From: Psettodes erumei
Taxonomy: Eukaryota > Chordata > Actinopteri > Pleuronectiformes > Psettodidae
Reading direction: 5' to 3'
NCBI GenBank assembly: GCA_016785225.1
Contig: JAFBJZ010000617.1
Span: 310,001-374,000 of the forward strand
DNA length: 64,000 nucleotides
Shown: in pieces, positions 1 to 11,464 of the stretch
Layout of the letters: the number at the start of each line of letters is the position of its first letter
Numbering within the stretch: position 1 is the stretch's first letter
Program-made: the position numbers and the translations under genes
The notes under the pieces: model-generated
Told to the model about the DNA's origin: nothing
Database searches by the model: none
Seen by the model: the letters and a program-made list of their open reading frames with translations, nothing else

Positions 1-712
1 TAATTATACACAATCGTTGTGTTTTTTTTTCCCATCTGGAATCTGATGAACAACATGTTTTCATTCATATGTTAAATGAGACGTTATCTTCTTTATCCTC
101 CGCCCGTTTCCCGCCAACATCGAGCGACGCTCAACACTTTGTATTCACGATGCGCCACCTGGATGTTTGTGCGTTTGACCCGGCAGTCTGGATATTGTCG
201 TTTCCTCCAGTTGTCGGACTCTCTCTACGCGAATCTCTCGGTCTGCGGGACGTGAAACAAGACGACCAGAAAACCGCAGTATGAGCCTCTTTTTTTTTTG
301 TTCAGAAGACGACTTATAAAAAGATGTTATTTTTAATTAAAGTTTGAAATTGGACAATGGGGATTTTAACGGGTTACGAGGGGTCGTGAAACTCATTCGG
401 CTAAATAAATGACAACGGGAACTTTAAATGAAGTGAAGAAGTTAAAAAAAAAAAAAAAACCTCCTCCTGCAGTCGCTCCAGGTAAAAACATGGCCGCCTG
501 CTAATGAGGTTCGATGAGAGGCGGCAGTTCAGAATCATGCGCCTTTTTTTTTTTTTTTTTTTCGGACCTGCTAATGAGCCGCTGTTATTCTTTACAGCGA
601 GAGGAAGGAGAAAAAAAAAAAAAAGCTCATTGGAGTTCAGAGGAAGGACGAGGCGTCCGGCGATCAATGAGCGCCGTCTCCGAAAGGTCAGGTGATCCGC
701 TGTGAATGGAGA

Positions 713-754
<42 letters not shown>

Positions 755-882
755 TCCAGTCAGATTGTGATTGTTTATCTCGGGGGTTACTGAGCATCGC
801 GTGAAATAAAACTCAGTCGTAAAAGCACAGCTGGAAAATCTCCCACCTGGGAGCTCCAGGCGCCCGGCGGGGGGTCGAGGCT

Positions 883-918
883 GGGTTCACTTGACCTTTC
901 TAAAGGTCACATGAACCC
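883..918. promoter_or_regulatory. Imperfect 36-bp palindrome of nuclear-receptor half-sites
   Basis: The left arm reads GGGTTCACTTGACCTTTC and the right arm TAAAGGTCACATGAACCC; 15 of 18 positions pair across the centre at 900/901. Inside are two everted AAAGGTCA sites (893-900 and 902-909), the consensus NBRE bound by NR4A receptors and close to ERR/ROR sites. Two outer GGTTCA-type half-sites flank them. A further GGTTCAC lies at about 929. The motif arrangement is seen directly; receptor binding is inference. Confidence 0.4.
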
Positions 919-2099
919 GGGGACCCGGTTCACCTATTCAGGTTCGGTGGTGGTTTATGATCTGCTTTCAAAGGTCGCGAGCAGCACGACGTCTGAAAAT
1001 AGACTCACCTGCAAAGACCTCCAGGTATCATGTGACCGAAACGCTTCACATTAAGCAGTGGAAAGTCATTCAATACGTAGATTATAATACAATCGTTATT
1101 ATTAAATTGTAAAATAATTGAAGAGGCTCAAAACCGCCGACGTTTTTCATTTTAGCTTTCGTTTTGATTTTCCGCCTTTCACCTGCGTCCGTGACGAGGA
1201 GGAGGAGGAGGAGGAGGTGGAGGTGGAGGAGGTCGTGAGACGTTCAGGATGAAGGTGAACGAGGGCGGATGAAACGTCTCGGGGTTTTTTTTCAGCCCAA
1301 TTTCCAGGGATATTTCAGGGTCTCGCCGCGTAAAAGAGCCTTGACATAATATATGTTGTGAAAATGGGATTTGATTGATATTTACGACCGAGTGAAGATC
1401 AGGTGCGTTGGTCACTGCGCGGGACGTAAATGATTATCGCTTCAGCGTGGCAAAGACTTGAAGGGAAATTATTAAAATGAGATTTTAAAAAATCCTTTAA
1501 TTCCAATCACCGCTCGGATCTTTTCTCATTACCGCCTCGTCCGATTGGATTACCGACGGCCGTGACTCGTGGAACGCGCCACTTGGTCCCACCCGCCCGC
1601 TCCGCCCGTCACCAGAACACTTCTGGTATTTAGTCGATCGTTTTCAGCTCGTGCGCTGACCCCAATATCGCCGGCCGTCACTCATCATTAGCACCTTTAT
1701 AAGTGCGCGTCCAATGGCGGCCCTCGCGGGAAATTCTGGCCATTTGCATAGAAAAATTGCTTTCCTCCGCGCGACGAGAAGGAAACTGTTTTGCATAATT
1801 ACAAGTGATGTGCGGCCGCCGGACCGGAGTGACGCGCGCAGCAGCGACGGGGGGAGGACGAGGGCTGTGACGGATACGATGTGTGTCGGTGGACATGAAG
1901 GACAATCAGAGACAAAATGCAGTTTTCACATGTTCATTTCAGTTCCTCTCTTTTTTCTTTTTTTTTCCATCTCCCAGTTTTTGTGTCTTATATGTTCATC
2001 GAGCCAACACCTTCCCCTTTTAAAAGATTTAAGATTTAATGTTTCAGCATTTTTTTAAAAAAAGGTGTTTTTGTGCTTGAGCACCAAGACTGGAAGCAG

Positions 2100-2440
2100 C
2101 AGGAAACAGTTAGCTTAGCAACTTAGCATCAGAGCTGTGGCTAACAGATTAGCAAACGACTAGCCTGAACGATACGCGCACATTAATCTAGCGGTTTAGC
2201 ATTAAAGCAACATGTTTGCTAGCATGCTGACACGTTAGCAAACAGCTAGCCTTAAAGCTACGCGCATGAATCTAGCGGCTTAGCATCAAAGCAACATGTT
2301 TGCTAGCATGCTGACGCGTTACCGAACAGCTAGCCTTAAAGCTACGAGCATGAATCTAGCGGCTTAGCATCCAGGGCTACGGCTAACGTGTTAGCAAAGG
2401 CGTTAGCAGTCCTGCAGCAACATTAGCATTCACCTGGACG
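2100..2440. repeat. TTAGC/GCTAGC-rich minisatellite, about 84-bp unit
   Basis: About three tandem copies of a roughly 84-bp unit are visible, beginning near 2,161, 2,246 and 2,330. Each carries the landmarks GCTAGCCTTAAAGCTAC, AATCTAGCGGCTTAGCAT and TTTGCTAGCATGCTGAC; the third copy diverges after its first half. Such TTAGC-rich repeats are common in teleost introns and intergenic DNA. No coding potential is seen. Confidence 0.7.
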
Positions 2441-3474
2441 TCTCTGTCTCGATGGCCCTGGCATTTGGTGCAGGAGGAGTAGTTATACCCCCGTGTGTGT
2501 GTCTGTGTGTGTCTGTGTGTGTCTGTGTGTGTGTGTGTTCACATTAACACTGCGCCGCCTCGGCAGCGTCTTTACTCCCATCTGGGAAAACGAGCCCGGA
2601 CTCCTCACGTCAAATGAAAATTTGATGTTCGGTTCTGATTCTGTTTGGTGTCGTTATTAAGCAGCTGCAGAGTGACGCAGCAGCCTAAACCACCACCACC
2701 ACCACCACCTCCTCCAGCACCACCACCACCACCAGCACCTCCACCACCCCTGCAGGCTGGGACATATATTATGGAACAACTGAGCGAAACGAGTTCACTA
2801 ATCAGTCCCCATGAGAGGAGCCAGCAGAACCCTGTCTGTCCTCGGCATTCGCAGGTTTTATGTGGAGTTTTTATTAATATCCCCAACTGCTGTCACGGCG
2901 ACCGAGAGCCAGCGAGGCCGGGCGCCCAAATATCCAACCCGGGCGCGGGGTTACGTAAGCTCCCACGCAAATTTTACACTTTCTGTGCCGCTGACGTGTT
3001 AATTAGTGAGTTTTAGATGCGGCGTCGGTGTTGTGTTGGACAAATGTGATGTTTTTATAGTTTTTAGAATCACAGGGCGCAGGACAGGGGACGGTCGGGT
3101 GTGACGGTGATGTCTGGAGTTTGTGTCCCGTGTCCCGTGTCCCAGGGACGGTTTGGTTTCACCTAATTAAGGATGTGGCGTTGGCGGTCACCTCGAAATG
3201 TGACGCAGAAGACGGGACGTGTACGGACACAAGCGCTTCTCGACGCCGTTCCTGGGCCAACTTCCTCCTGTATCTGTCTCGCTGCGGTGGCCTCGGCAGC
3301 AGGGTGGAGGGTGGAGGGTGGAGGTGGAGGGTGGAGGGTGGGAGTAGAAGAAGAAGAAGAAGAAGACTTGAAGTTATAACGGAGATAAGAACACACACGA
3401 CGAGCAGCGGCATGTTCACACGGATGTGTTCAAGAGCTATTTGAGCCCGTCACAGTCGGCTTGTCACTGATCTG

Positions 3475-3558
<84 letters not shown>

Positions 3559-3650
3559 TCATGAGTCTGTGACAAGCAGCAGGTATTTTCGACTTGAGCA
3601 ATTTTCAAAGATAAGAGCTGCGACTGAGTGGCTCCTCCACCATCTGGGTG

Positions 3651-3716
<66 letters not shown>
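3475..3716. repeat. Opposed (CA)n and (TG)n arrays
   Basis: About 40 CA/AC dinucleotides (3,475-3,554) are followed 98 bp later by about 32 TG dinucleotides (3,652-3,716). The two are reverse complements, so the single strand could fold into a hairpin with a stem above 60 bp around a unique loop. Both arrays also have Z-DNA-forming potential. Confidence 0.85.
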
Positions 3717-3718
<2 letters not shown>

Positions 3719-4689
3719 CTGAGACGCTTCTGTCCCCCAGCGTCTCAGAGGAAACACACCTGTAGCCAGGTGTTCTGCGTAAAACTTTACTGCTCAACTC
3801 TGCATCCAGGATGTTTAGTGGGAGAGTCTTTTGTGTGTCTGTGCACAGATTGTGCGTTATTGCCGCTCCCCGCCACCGTTCAGGCTACGGTTAATGAGAA
3901 TAATGGGTTTGCGACTAATTAAGTTTAAGATAACAATTTGCCCCCTGTGCATCTTCAGCGTTGTGCCCTGCACTTAAAACTGTTGTTAATGTGATTTCTT
4001 AAGGTAACGTGGAGGCAGTTAAATCTTTTTTACACGCACACACACACACACACACACACAACCACGTTCACACACCTGATTATATGTAAGGTGTCTCAGG
4101 TGACCTCCAGAATCCAGAACATATATGTACCAGTTTGTTTTTTTTCTCAGTTTTTTCAGCTGATTTTGATTTTAGTTTCAGGGCTGATTCTTACTTTTTC
4201 GCTCTCCAACCATCACTGTGGAAAACACAATTAGCGGTTTGAGTGTATTTTGTCATTTGCTCGATTAATTTCATTCGTTTATTTTTTTAACTTTGTAAAA
4301 AAAAAAAGCCAATCAGGCGCTTCGGGGCAGAGGGGAGTCTGTGATGTGAACACACAGTGGAAAAAGCTCGGGAAGAGGAAGCAGGAAGTTGCGGTTGTGT
4401 AGCGGGGGGGGGGGCACACACCTCCTGATGTCGTACAGCAGGAGCGAGCTGTTGTTTCTCAGAGCAAATATTTAATTATCCGCCTCCCCCTGTATCATTA
4501 ATCCCATCCAAACACAGCTCCTGTCGTAAACCCTGTACAACCTGCAGTGTCGTTAATTATTATGGCGTCATTAAAGCCCATTCAAACGGGTGGAGAGAGA
4601 ATGATGGAGCGAGAGAGAGAGATGGAGGCTCCAGTCATCAGCATTTCAGATCCGCTCCCGCGCGAGGAAGCCGAGCATCCATAATGCAT

Positions 4690-4836
4690 CACGCGTAGCC
4701 TAGCAACAGCCCGGGAACCTAGCAACAGGATCCTAGCAACAGCAACAAACTGCCGCCTCCTCGCCCGCCGGCCAATCGGGGAGCAGCGTGTCTGCTGCGC
4801 CGCCGCCAATCGGGAGGAGCGGGAGCCGAGGTAAGT
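4690..4836 (+). promoter_or_regulatory. Promoter-like cluster: three RFX half-sites, two CCAAT boxes, splice donor
   Basis: Three copies of CCTAGCAAC (4,699-4,707, 4,718-4,726, 4,732-4,740) match the RFX X-box half-site. Two CCAAT boxes follow at 4,772-4,776 and 4,806-4,810, 34 bp apart, a spacing typical of tandem NF-Y sites. The DNA is GC-rich and CpG-containing and ends in a near-consensus donor, GAG|gtaagt, at 4,830/4,831. This looks like a TATA-less promoter with a short non-coding first exon. I see no downstream coding exon before lactb2, so the transcript could be an lncRNA, a gene of unknown structure, or an alternative far-upstream lactb2 start. Confidence 0.4.
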
Positions 4837-4877
4837 GATCGACGTGAGCGTGTTCCCCTCGCACAGCTGATTGGGCT

Positions 4878-4954
<77 letters not shown>

Positions 4955-5220
4955 GATACATGCAAGAATCACACAATCATACATACAAGAACTCCGGGGT
5001 AAAGTAGCCGAGTGGAGTTTGCAGATTATAATGTTCCCATCTTAATCTGTAATTTATGCTGTGGGGGACTAAGAGCTTTTGTGTGTTTCTTTCCCGTCAA
5101 TCCAGACTTTGATCTCTTCGTGGTTTTAAAACACTGAGCAGCTTCATGAAGTTTCAGATTCAGGTGAATATTTGTTGCCTCGTTTCAGCCTCTGCGGTGA
5201 GAACCGTTCCCTCCTATCTG

Positions 5221-5295
<75 letters not shown>

Positions 5296-6969
5296 AGGAG
5301 ACTCTTTACACCTCAGGGCTAAAAAACAGATAAGATGAAAAAAAAAAAAGCTCCATCTTTAACTTTAAATGAGCTGTAATGGCGTCTCGGGGCCGTTCCC
5401 CTTCTTTTTTTTTTTTTTTTCTCCCCAGTATCCAATATGTGGCCTCGTGTCCCGCAGAGAGACGGGCGCTTTTCAATTCCCCGGGCCAAAGGTGCGAGTA
5501 TTATCTGGAGATTCATTCCCTGGGCTTAAATGGAAGAATGGAAAGCGAGGCTTAAAGTCACCTGCCTTTCTGCCGCCGCTCATTTCTCATTCACCGCCAG
5601 GCAATCTTCAAACCCAGAGAGGAGGAGGAGGAGGAGGAAGGCTGCCTCTCAGCCAAGATGGCGTCCCCACTGTGGAGATAAACAGGGGGTTGTTTGTAAT
5701 GTGATTTACCACCCTGATGTGTTTGCTCTGGAAAATTGAAGGAATTATTCTCCGTTTCCTCTTGGAATTGATGTTGGAGTCGGAATTACCGCAAACAAGT
5801 CGATCGATAAATATTCGCGTCTTGATAGTTTTCCCTGGACGTCCTCACTGTTTAGTGCAACTTTGTAAAGGAGTATCCCGCTGAAACTTCACCAACAGGA
5901 AAAATCCCCACCCCTCGTGAAAGCAAACGTCCGCTGAGCGTTAACTACGCTTGTCGCTCGGCGTCAGAGCCGTGAAGAGGGAGGAGCGTCCTAGGCGACG
6001 CCGCCGACCCATCGATCCGCGGCGGAGGGATCGATGGCGGCCGGAGCGGCTCGGATTTTCTGAAAAGAAACCGACGAGCCGTCTGCCGTCGTCACACAGG
6101 CCGTCGACTGTAAAACAAAAGCTGATCATCAATAACTGAATCAATAATGTTTGTGTTACTTCTGTCGGAGGCTCGGGTGGAGCGGTCAGGTGGATGAACT
6201 CACCTGTAACTGTGGGCGGCGACTAAAACAACCCGGATGATCCTGGATAAAAATGAGCTAAAATGAAACGAGCCGACCCGCACGGCGAACTCGGGCGTAA
6301 TCGGGCGCCGAGTTTCAGAGATAACGGGGAACCGCGTTGGCGAAGGCGTGATGGATTCGACCACCTGATAGGGAGACAGGCGGTGTTTACGTTTCCCATC
6401 TGGCTGCCGACTCGGGCAGGAGGACGTCTGGGCCGGACAGTCAAAGCGCCGCCGTCCGGTTCGTGAGTGGCCGCGGGTTTTTGCCTGTCACTCTGCGGCG
6501 CCAGCGCGTGGGCGAGGAGAGCGAATCCATTTTTTTTTTTTTTAGTTTGACATGTTGTCAGAATAAGTGTTGCTTGGTGGTTGGAGGTTTGCCGAAATAA
6601 AGAAAGTAAACTTCCCGCCGCTCCTCTTCCTCCCACCACTCGTCCTTTCCGGGTTCCTGTCGTTTCAGCTTCTCCTCCTCCCTCCGACACACAATCCTCC
6701 TCTTTTTTTCCTCCTCTCCTTTTCCTGCGCGTCTCACACCTCTCTTATCTCCTCCGTCTTTCCCGCTGCCTTTCTCTCCCATCTGCTCCGGCCTTAATTT
6801 CCTCTCGCTCCGCTCTCTTTATTCAGTTCAATTTCTATTCATTTTCCTTTTATTGGCGTGAATGTTGGATGAGCAGCGCCGCGCCAGTTGAATGGAAATA
6901 ATACAAAATGTCTACAACATAACAATAAGTGGCTCTCCCCGCCGTCTTTCTCCCTTTTGTCACACCTTG

Positions 6970-7009
<40 letters not shown>

Positions 7010-7148
7010 AATCCCAGTTCTCACAGGATTTGTTTCCCCATCGCTGCTCAGATTAATCAGCAGCTTCCTGCCAGTGTCTGACAGTTTTCCCCCAGTTGAC
7101 CGGCCTCCAAATCAGACACCAGCTCGCTGTCCTGTCTGAGTCGCTGTC

Positions 7149-7214
<66 letters not shown>

Positions 7215-8788
7215 ATCTGTGTCAACATCTGTCTGTCTGCTTTATTTGTTTATTTGCATCCTCACAACACTTGTGATCATTTGTGGAATCTGTGGTTCCC
7301 TCTTCCAGCTTCTGATTGGCCGGTTTGGTCACATGTCGGCGGAAGCAGGAAGTGTTGCAATGAAGACGATCGGGTGAGGAGAAATGCATCGAGCGATGTC
7401 CTGCAAGGTTTCTGCTGTGTGTCTCACCTGTCCTGTCTGTCTCACCTGTCTCACCTGTCCCACCTGTCTCACCTGTCCTGTCTGTCTCACCTGTCTCACC
7501 TGTCTCACCTGTCCTGTCTGTCTCACCTGTCCCACCTGTCCCGTCTCTTTGCAGTGAGTCATCACGTCGTTGGGAAGTCATCTTAATTTAGTCCGGAGGG
7601 AGCCCACGTCTGCTGTCTCTCACATCGCAGCCTCGGGTTTCATTTGGAGGTGCTGAGTGCATGATGACAACTGTGTCATCACACACACACTCACACACAC
7701 ACACACACATACACACAGAAATACACATTATCATCCAGCTCTGTCCAAATACACCAACATCCACCCTTACACAGCTCGTACTTCACTCCATAGAAAACGT
7801 GAGGTGTAGGAGGGGTGGGGGGTGGTGGTGGTGGTTGGTGGGTGGGGGTGGGGGTGCAGTTAAAGGTTGTGCATGCAAATATGTGGCGGATTTTTTAATA
7901 CCAGTTGTAAATAGGTTGCAGTCGAATGAGCTGGAGACAGAAGCGTTGCAGATGTTATGAATGGTGATGCGTTCACTTGCTGCTGCAGAGCGGTGCGTTC
8001 AATTCGCTCGGTAAAAAAAAAACAACTACAATCTTTGAGGCGAGCTGAATGATGTGATTAGAATCTTCCTCCCTCGGCCGCTGAGCTGATGTTTTCCCGT
8101 CGCTCCTTCTTCTTCTTATTTGAGCCGCAGGAGGAAGTTAATCACGCCGCGTGTTGAATTATGAATCGCGGCACACTTTGGGAACGCGTCGCCTCATTTC
8201 TCGCCGCGGACGACACTTCCCTTCAGCAGGTATCAGGGACGTTCGCCCAGGATCTTCTCATATGAGGTTGAATTTTTTATTAACTCGATATCATCTTTTG
8301 TTAAGGTCCACGTCACGGCTTTGTTCCAAAATACAATATTATGTGAATTCATTACGGGAAGAAAAATCGCCGTCTGCGGTTTCTCGCTTAGCGTGAAGCC
8401 AAGTTATGGTTGTAACATTCATGTTGGAGCCCGCCATGTTGCGCCGCCATGTTTTCCTACAGCAGCCCAGAATGGACAATCCGCAGAAACACCATTTCAA
8501 CATCTGTAAACCGCTTTAAAAGTCGCCCGCGGTTTCCAGACGGCGGGGAGCGTGGATTTAATGTTTTCCAGAAAAAGAGGGAATCGTGTGAGACAAATAT
8601 TAAATATCTTTAACGTTTCATCTCTGGTTTAGAGGCCGCGACGGCGTTTTTTTTTTTTTTTTTCTCCAATGAATCACATTCAATTTGTATCATAAAGACG
8701 CGCACAACTTAAATATAAGTGTGGATATGTGGCGAGATCAGACTCCCACGTTTACACTCTACTTACTGTTCCTGACCCCCCCCCCCTC

Positions 8789-8838
<50 letters not shown>

Positions 8839-10704
8839 CCCCCCCCAGTCATTTACATTTATATTGAATTAGAAGCCGTGGTGGAGAGCCAGTGGAGGCA
8901 GCCGAGACTGATTATAATGGGAGATTACAGGCCGACTGCACCACCATTATGTCGTGTAATTACAAAGAGAGAGAGAGGGAGGGAAGAGAGAGAGAGAGAG
9001 AGATTGGAGGGGGGGGGGGGGGGGGGCTTTCGATGTCCAGATGTCAGGATCCACTTCATTTAGGGAAATGATGCCCCTCCGCTTTTCCCGCCACCTTTTT
9101 TCTACCTGTAAGAGCTGGACCTTTTTTTTTTTTTCACGCCCCGTTTTTATGGGTCAGGATTTATTGATGACAAATATCAAACAAGACATTAAGGAGGAAG
9201 TGTGGGGTCCCCGTCAGCGTCTCCATCCACTTTACGGCTTCCACCTGCTGTCGTGTGTACGCACATAAAACCTGAGTGTGTGTTGTCAGACACCAAATAT
9301 GCATATATATATATATTCAGGAGGATTTCAGGTGAGAACGGGCCAGAACCTTCCATCGTGTCGCAGCCAGGATTTTTTAAAACGAGTTCTGTAGCTGGGG
9401 CGGGTGGAGGGAGGTGAGGGTGGGGGTGATGGGGGCGTTTCATCTTTTCTGGACCCTCTTAAAAGCCGCTGCAGTTGCGGCACTTTATGCCAGTTGGATG
9501 CAAGATAAAGAAATGTGAGCGAGGCCGAAAATACAAAGGGCTGCAGTAATGAAGTCAAAGACACAGAGGACTGGAACTTATTTAAGTGGCTCATTTATTT
9601 CTCACTTCATGGCTGAATATAGTTTGTTTTTTTTGTTGTTGTGTCATGTGATTAGATAAAAGTAAAACACATTCAACCTGCCTGCCTCATCTTTTGATTG
9701 ATGGCTCATTACTTTACATCCTGACCCAGTTTCAACAGGAAATGCATCAAATTAAAAGCACAGCTCGGACGAACGCGGCCATCGATCCCGTCCCGTCGAC
9801 GCTCATCCGTCACCTGCCCGTCTGTTACAGCTCACAGGCGAGGACGAAACAACAGGCCGCGATTTACATTAGTTTACTTTAAAAAGAAGGACCTGGTCTC
9901 GTGTTTCGTTAAAACTCACCGTTGGAAACCTGAAGACGTGGGATTCGATCACTCACAGACAAGGTGGATCCCCTCAGCTCCGCCCACAGGATGGCAGCAC
10001 TGACCCTCGTCAGGCCTTCAAACATTTCACACCTCCAGGCGGGTTGTTTCCTGCACCACCTGCCGCGCGGGGCGGTTGCCAGTTCTGTTATAGTGGCACA
10101 GTTAGTCAGATGGGGAAAATAAATGTCTGCAGTGGGACTGCGCCGCCTTTAATTCAATTTCTTTTGGCATTTGGCAATGACGTGACGGCCGAATCACACA
10201 CTGTAACCTTCCCACGGCGCTTATAAAACTTTCTCCTTTGTCGGGTTTTCAAAGAGCAAAACACAGGGGAGATTGAGGAAACACATTTTCACCTTGTTCC
10301 AAGGTGCACGGAGCAGGAAAAAAAAAAGTCTGAAGGTCAGGACTCTATCAACACTTGTAGAATATAAAAAAACAACTTATTTGCAGCGACCAGCACAATT
10401 CAGCTTGTGGCCTCCATCGTGGTCGCCCGTTTAAACGTCTCCCGATGAAGTCGTGGAGGTCGTTATCGGCGTTAGCGCCTTTTGCTGGAAACGCTGCAGC
10501 TGTGACGGCTCGTCGTGCAAAAGCTCCCTTAAAAAAAAGCTAAATATCTAATTAAAGGAAAATGTCTGTGTAATTATGTGGCCTAATAAAAACGCCCGTT
10601 TCAAACTTTGGGATTAATGTAGGTAATAACAACAACAACAACAACAACAGTCATTAAGCCAGATAGCTGTGATGTGTGAGGTTGGACTGTGAGGAGCTGG
10701 CAAG

Positions 10705-10740
<36 letters not shown>

Positions 10741-11464
10741 TAACAAGTCATAAAAGCCGCATTCTGATCCTGGAGCGTTAAATATTTTCAAGTGACACCT
10801 GTTAGGTGAGCGTCAGGCTGTGCGATGGCGCCACCCAGCGGCCGGTTCACCTCACCGGAATCTCCAATGACATTTATTGTGACAGATATTTAGAAAACGT
10901 CCAGTAATGGGCCTGTTCGGCCGTTACCAGCCTGGTTACAGCCGCATTTCGCCTCTGTTGCGCCATTAACTAAATGCGTGTCTTTATCTGAGTGTGAGGA
11001 AACATGTGCGCGGGGGATTTATGCGGCACTAATGTGGAAGTAATGCGACGTAACGGTGTTTGCAACTTACTGTAAGCGAAAACGGACTCAGATGGAGGAT
11101 GAACTACATAAATCCGCACATAATAATGCGCAGATCATCAGACAACAGTCCCGTGATGAATTTAGAAGAGATAATATATAACAGATAAAAGATAATTACT
11201 TACCGCTCCCGTAAAAGCAAGAAAATAGAGGCAGTAATGCGAAAACACACCATTTGCGGAAGTGGCTCTTATTTTGAAGGCTGCTTAGGAACATACCGGA
11301 AGTAAACATCGATCACCTGGACTTTCCTGTCTGTCGACCGCCGGTGCTGTTTCTTCCACTTGTCTCCCGTGTTTTGCGTTTGTTTTTGTTTGTTTTTGCT
11401 TGTTTTTGTTTGTTTGTTTGTTTGTTTGTGTTTATCCGGGGCGAACGTCACGCCGGCTCCGGAC
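4837..11464. other. Non-coding stretch upstream of lactb2
   Basis: No coding exon is recognisable on either strand. Repeats include (CA)n at 4,881-4,953, 5,222-5,293, 6,985-7,010 and 7,151-7,212; a CACCTG minisatellite (7,421-7,545); a GGTGG tract (7,813-7,856); (CT)n (8,788-8,836); (GA)n running into a G run (8,965-9,026); (AAC)n (10,627-10,648); and (ATC)n (10,705-10,740). Unique AT-balanced stretches, such as 8,030-8,640, 8,870-8,960 and 10,750-11,260, are free of simple repeats and could be conserved non-coding DNA, but only alignment to other fish would show this. A TTTG-rich tract (about 11,378-11,430) lies just upstream of the lactb2 start codon. Confidence 0.55.
7421..7545. repeat. 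9-bp minisatellite of CACCTG E-boxes
   Basis: Ten CACCTG hexamers start at 7,425, 7,443, 7,452, 7,461, 7,470, 7,488, 7,497, 7,506, 7,524 and 7,533. All are spaced by 9 or 18 bp, with CCTGTCTGT filler in the 18-bp gaps. CACCTG is the E2-box core bound by ZEB and SNAI zinc-finger repressors. The array is plainly a tandem repeat; any regulatory effect is inference. Confidence 0.75.

Larger units (their letters stand above)
1..4640. other. Non-coding, repeat-rich stretch, no gene recognised
   Basis: No open reading frame here resembles a known protein; the longest ones read through simple repeats. It contains A or T runs (about 443-459, 545-562, 611-624), (CA)n at about 713-750, (GGA)n/(GGT)n at 1197-1232, a TTAGC-rich minisatellite (2,100-2,440), a CAC/CCT tract (2,693-2,750), GGTGGA/GAA tracts (3,300-3,366), and long opposed CA and TG arrays (3,475-3,554 and 3,652-3,716). 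Unique sequence between these could hold distal regulatory elements. In human, EYA1 lies beyond LACTB2 on this side, so EYA1-type conserved non-coding elements are possible, but I cannot test that. Confidence 0.6.
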
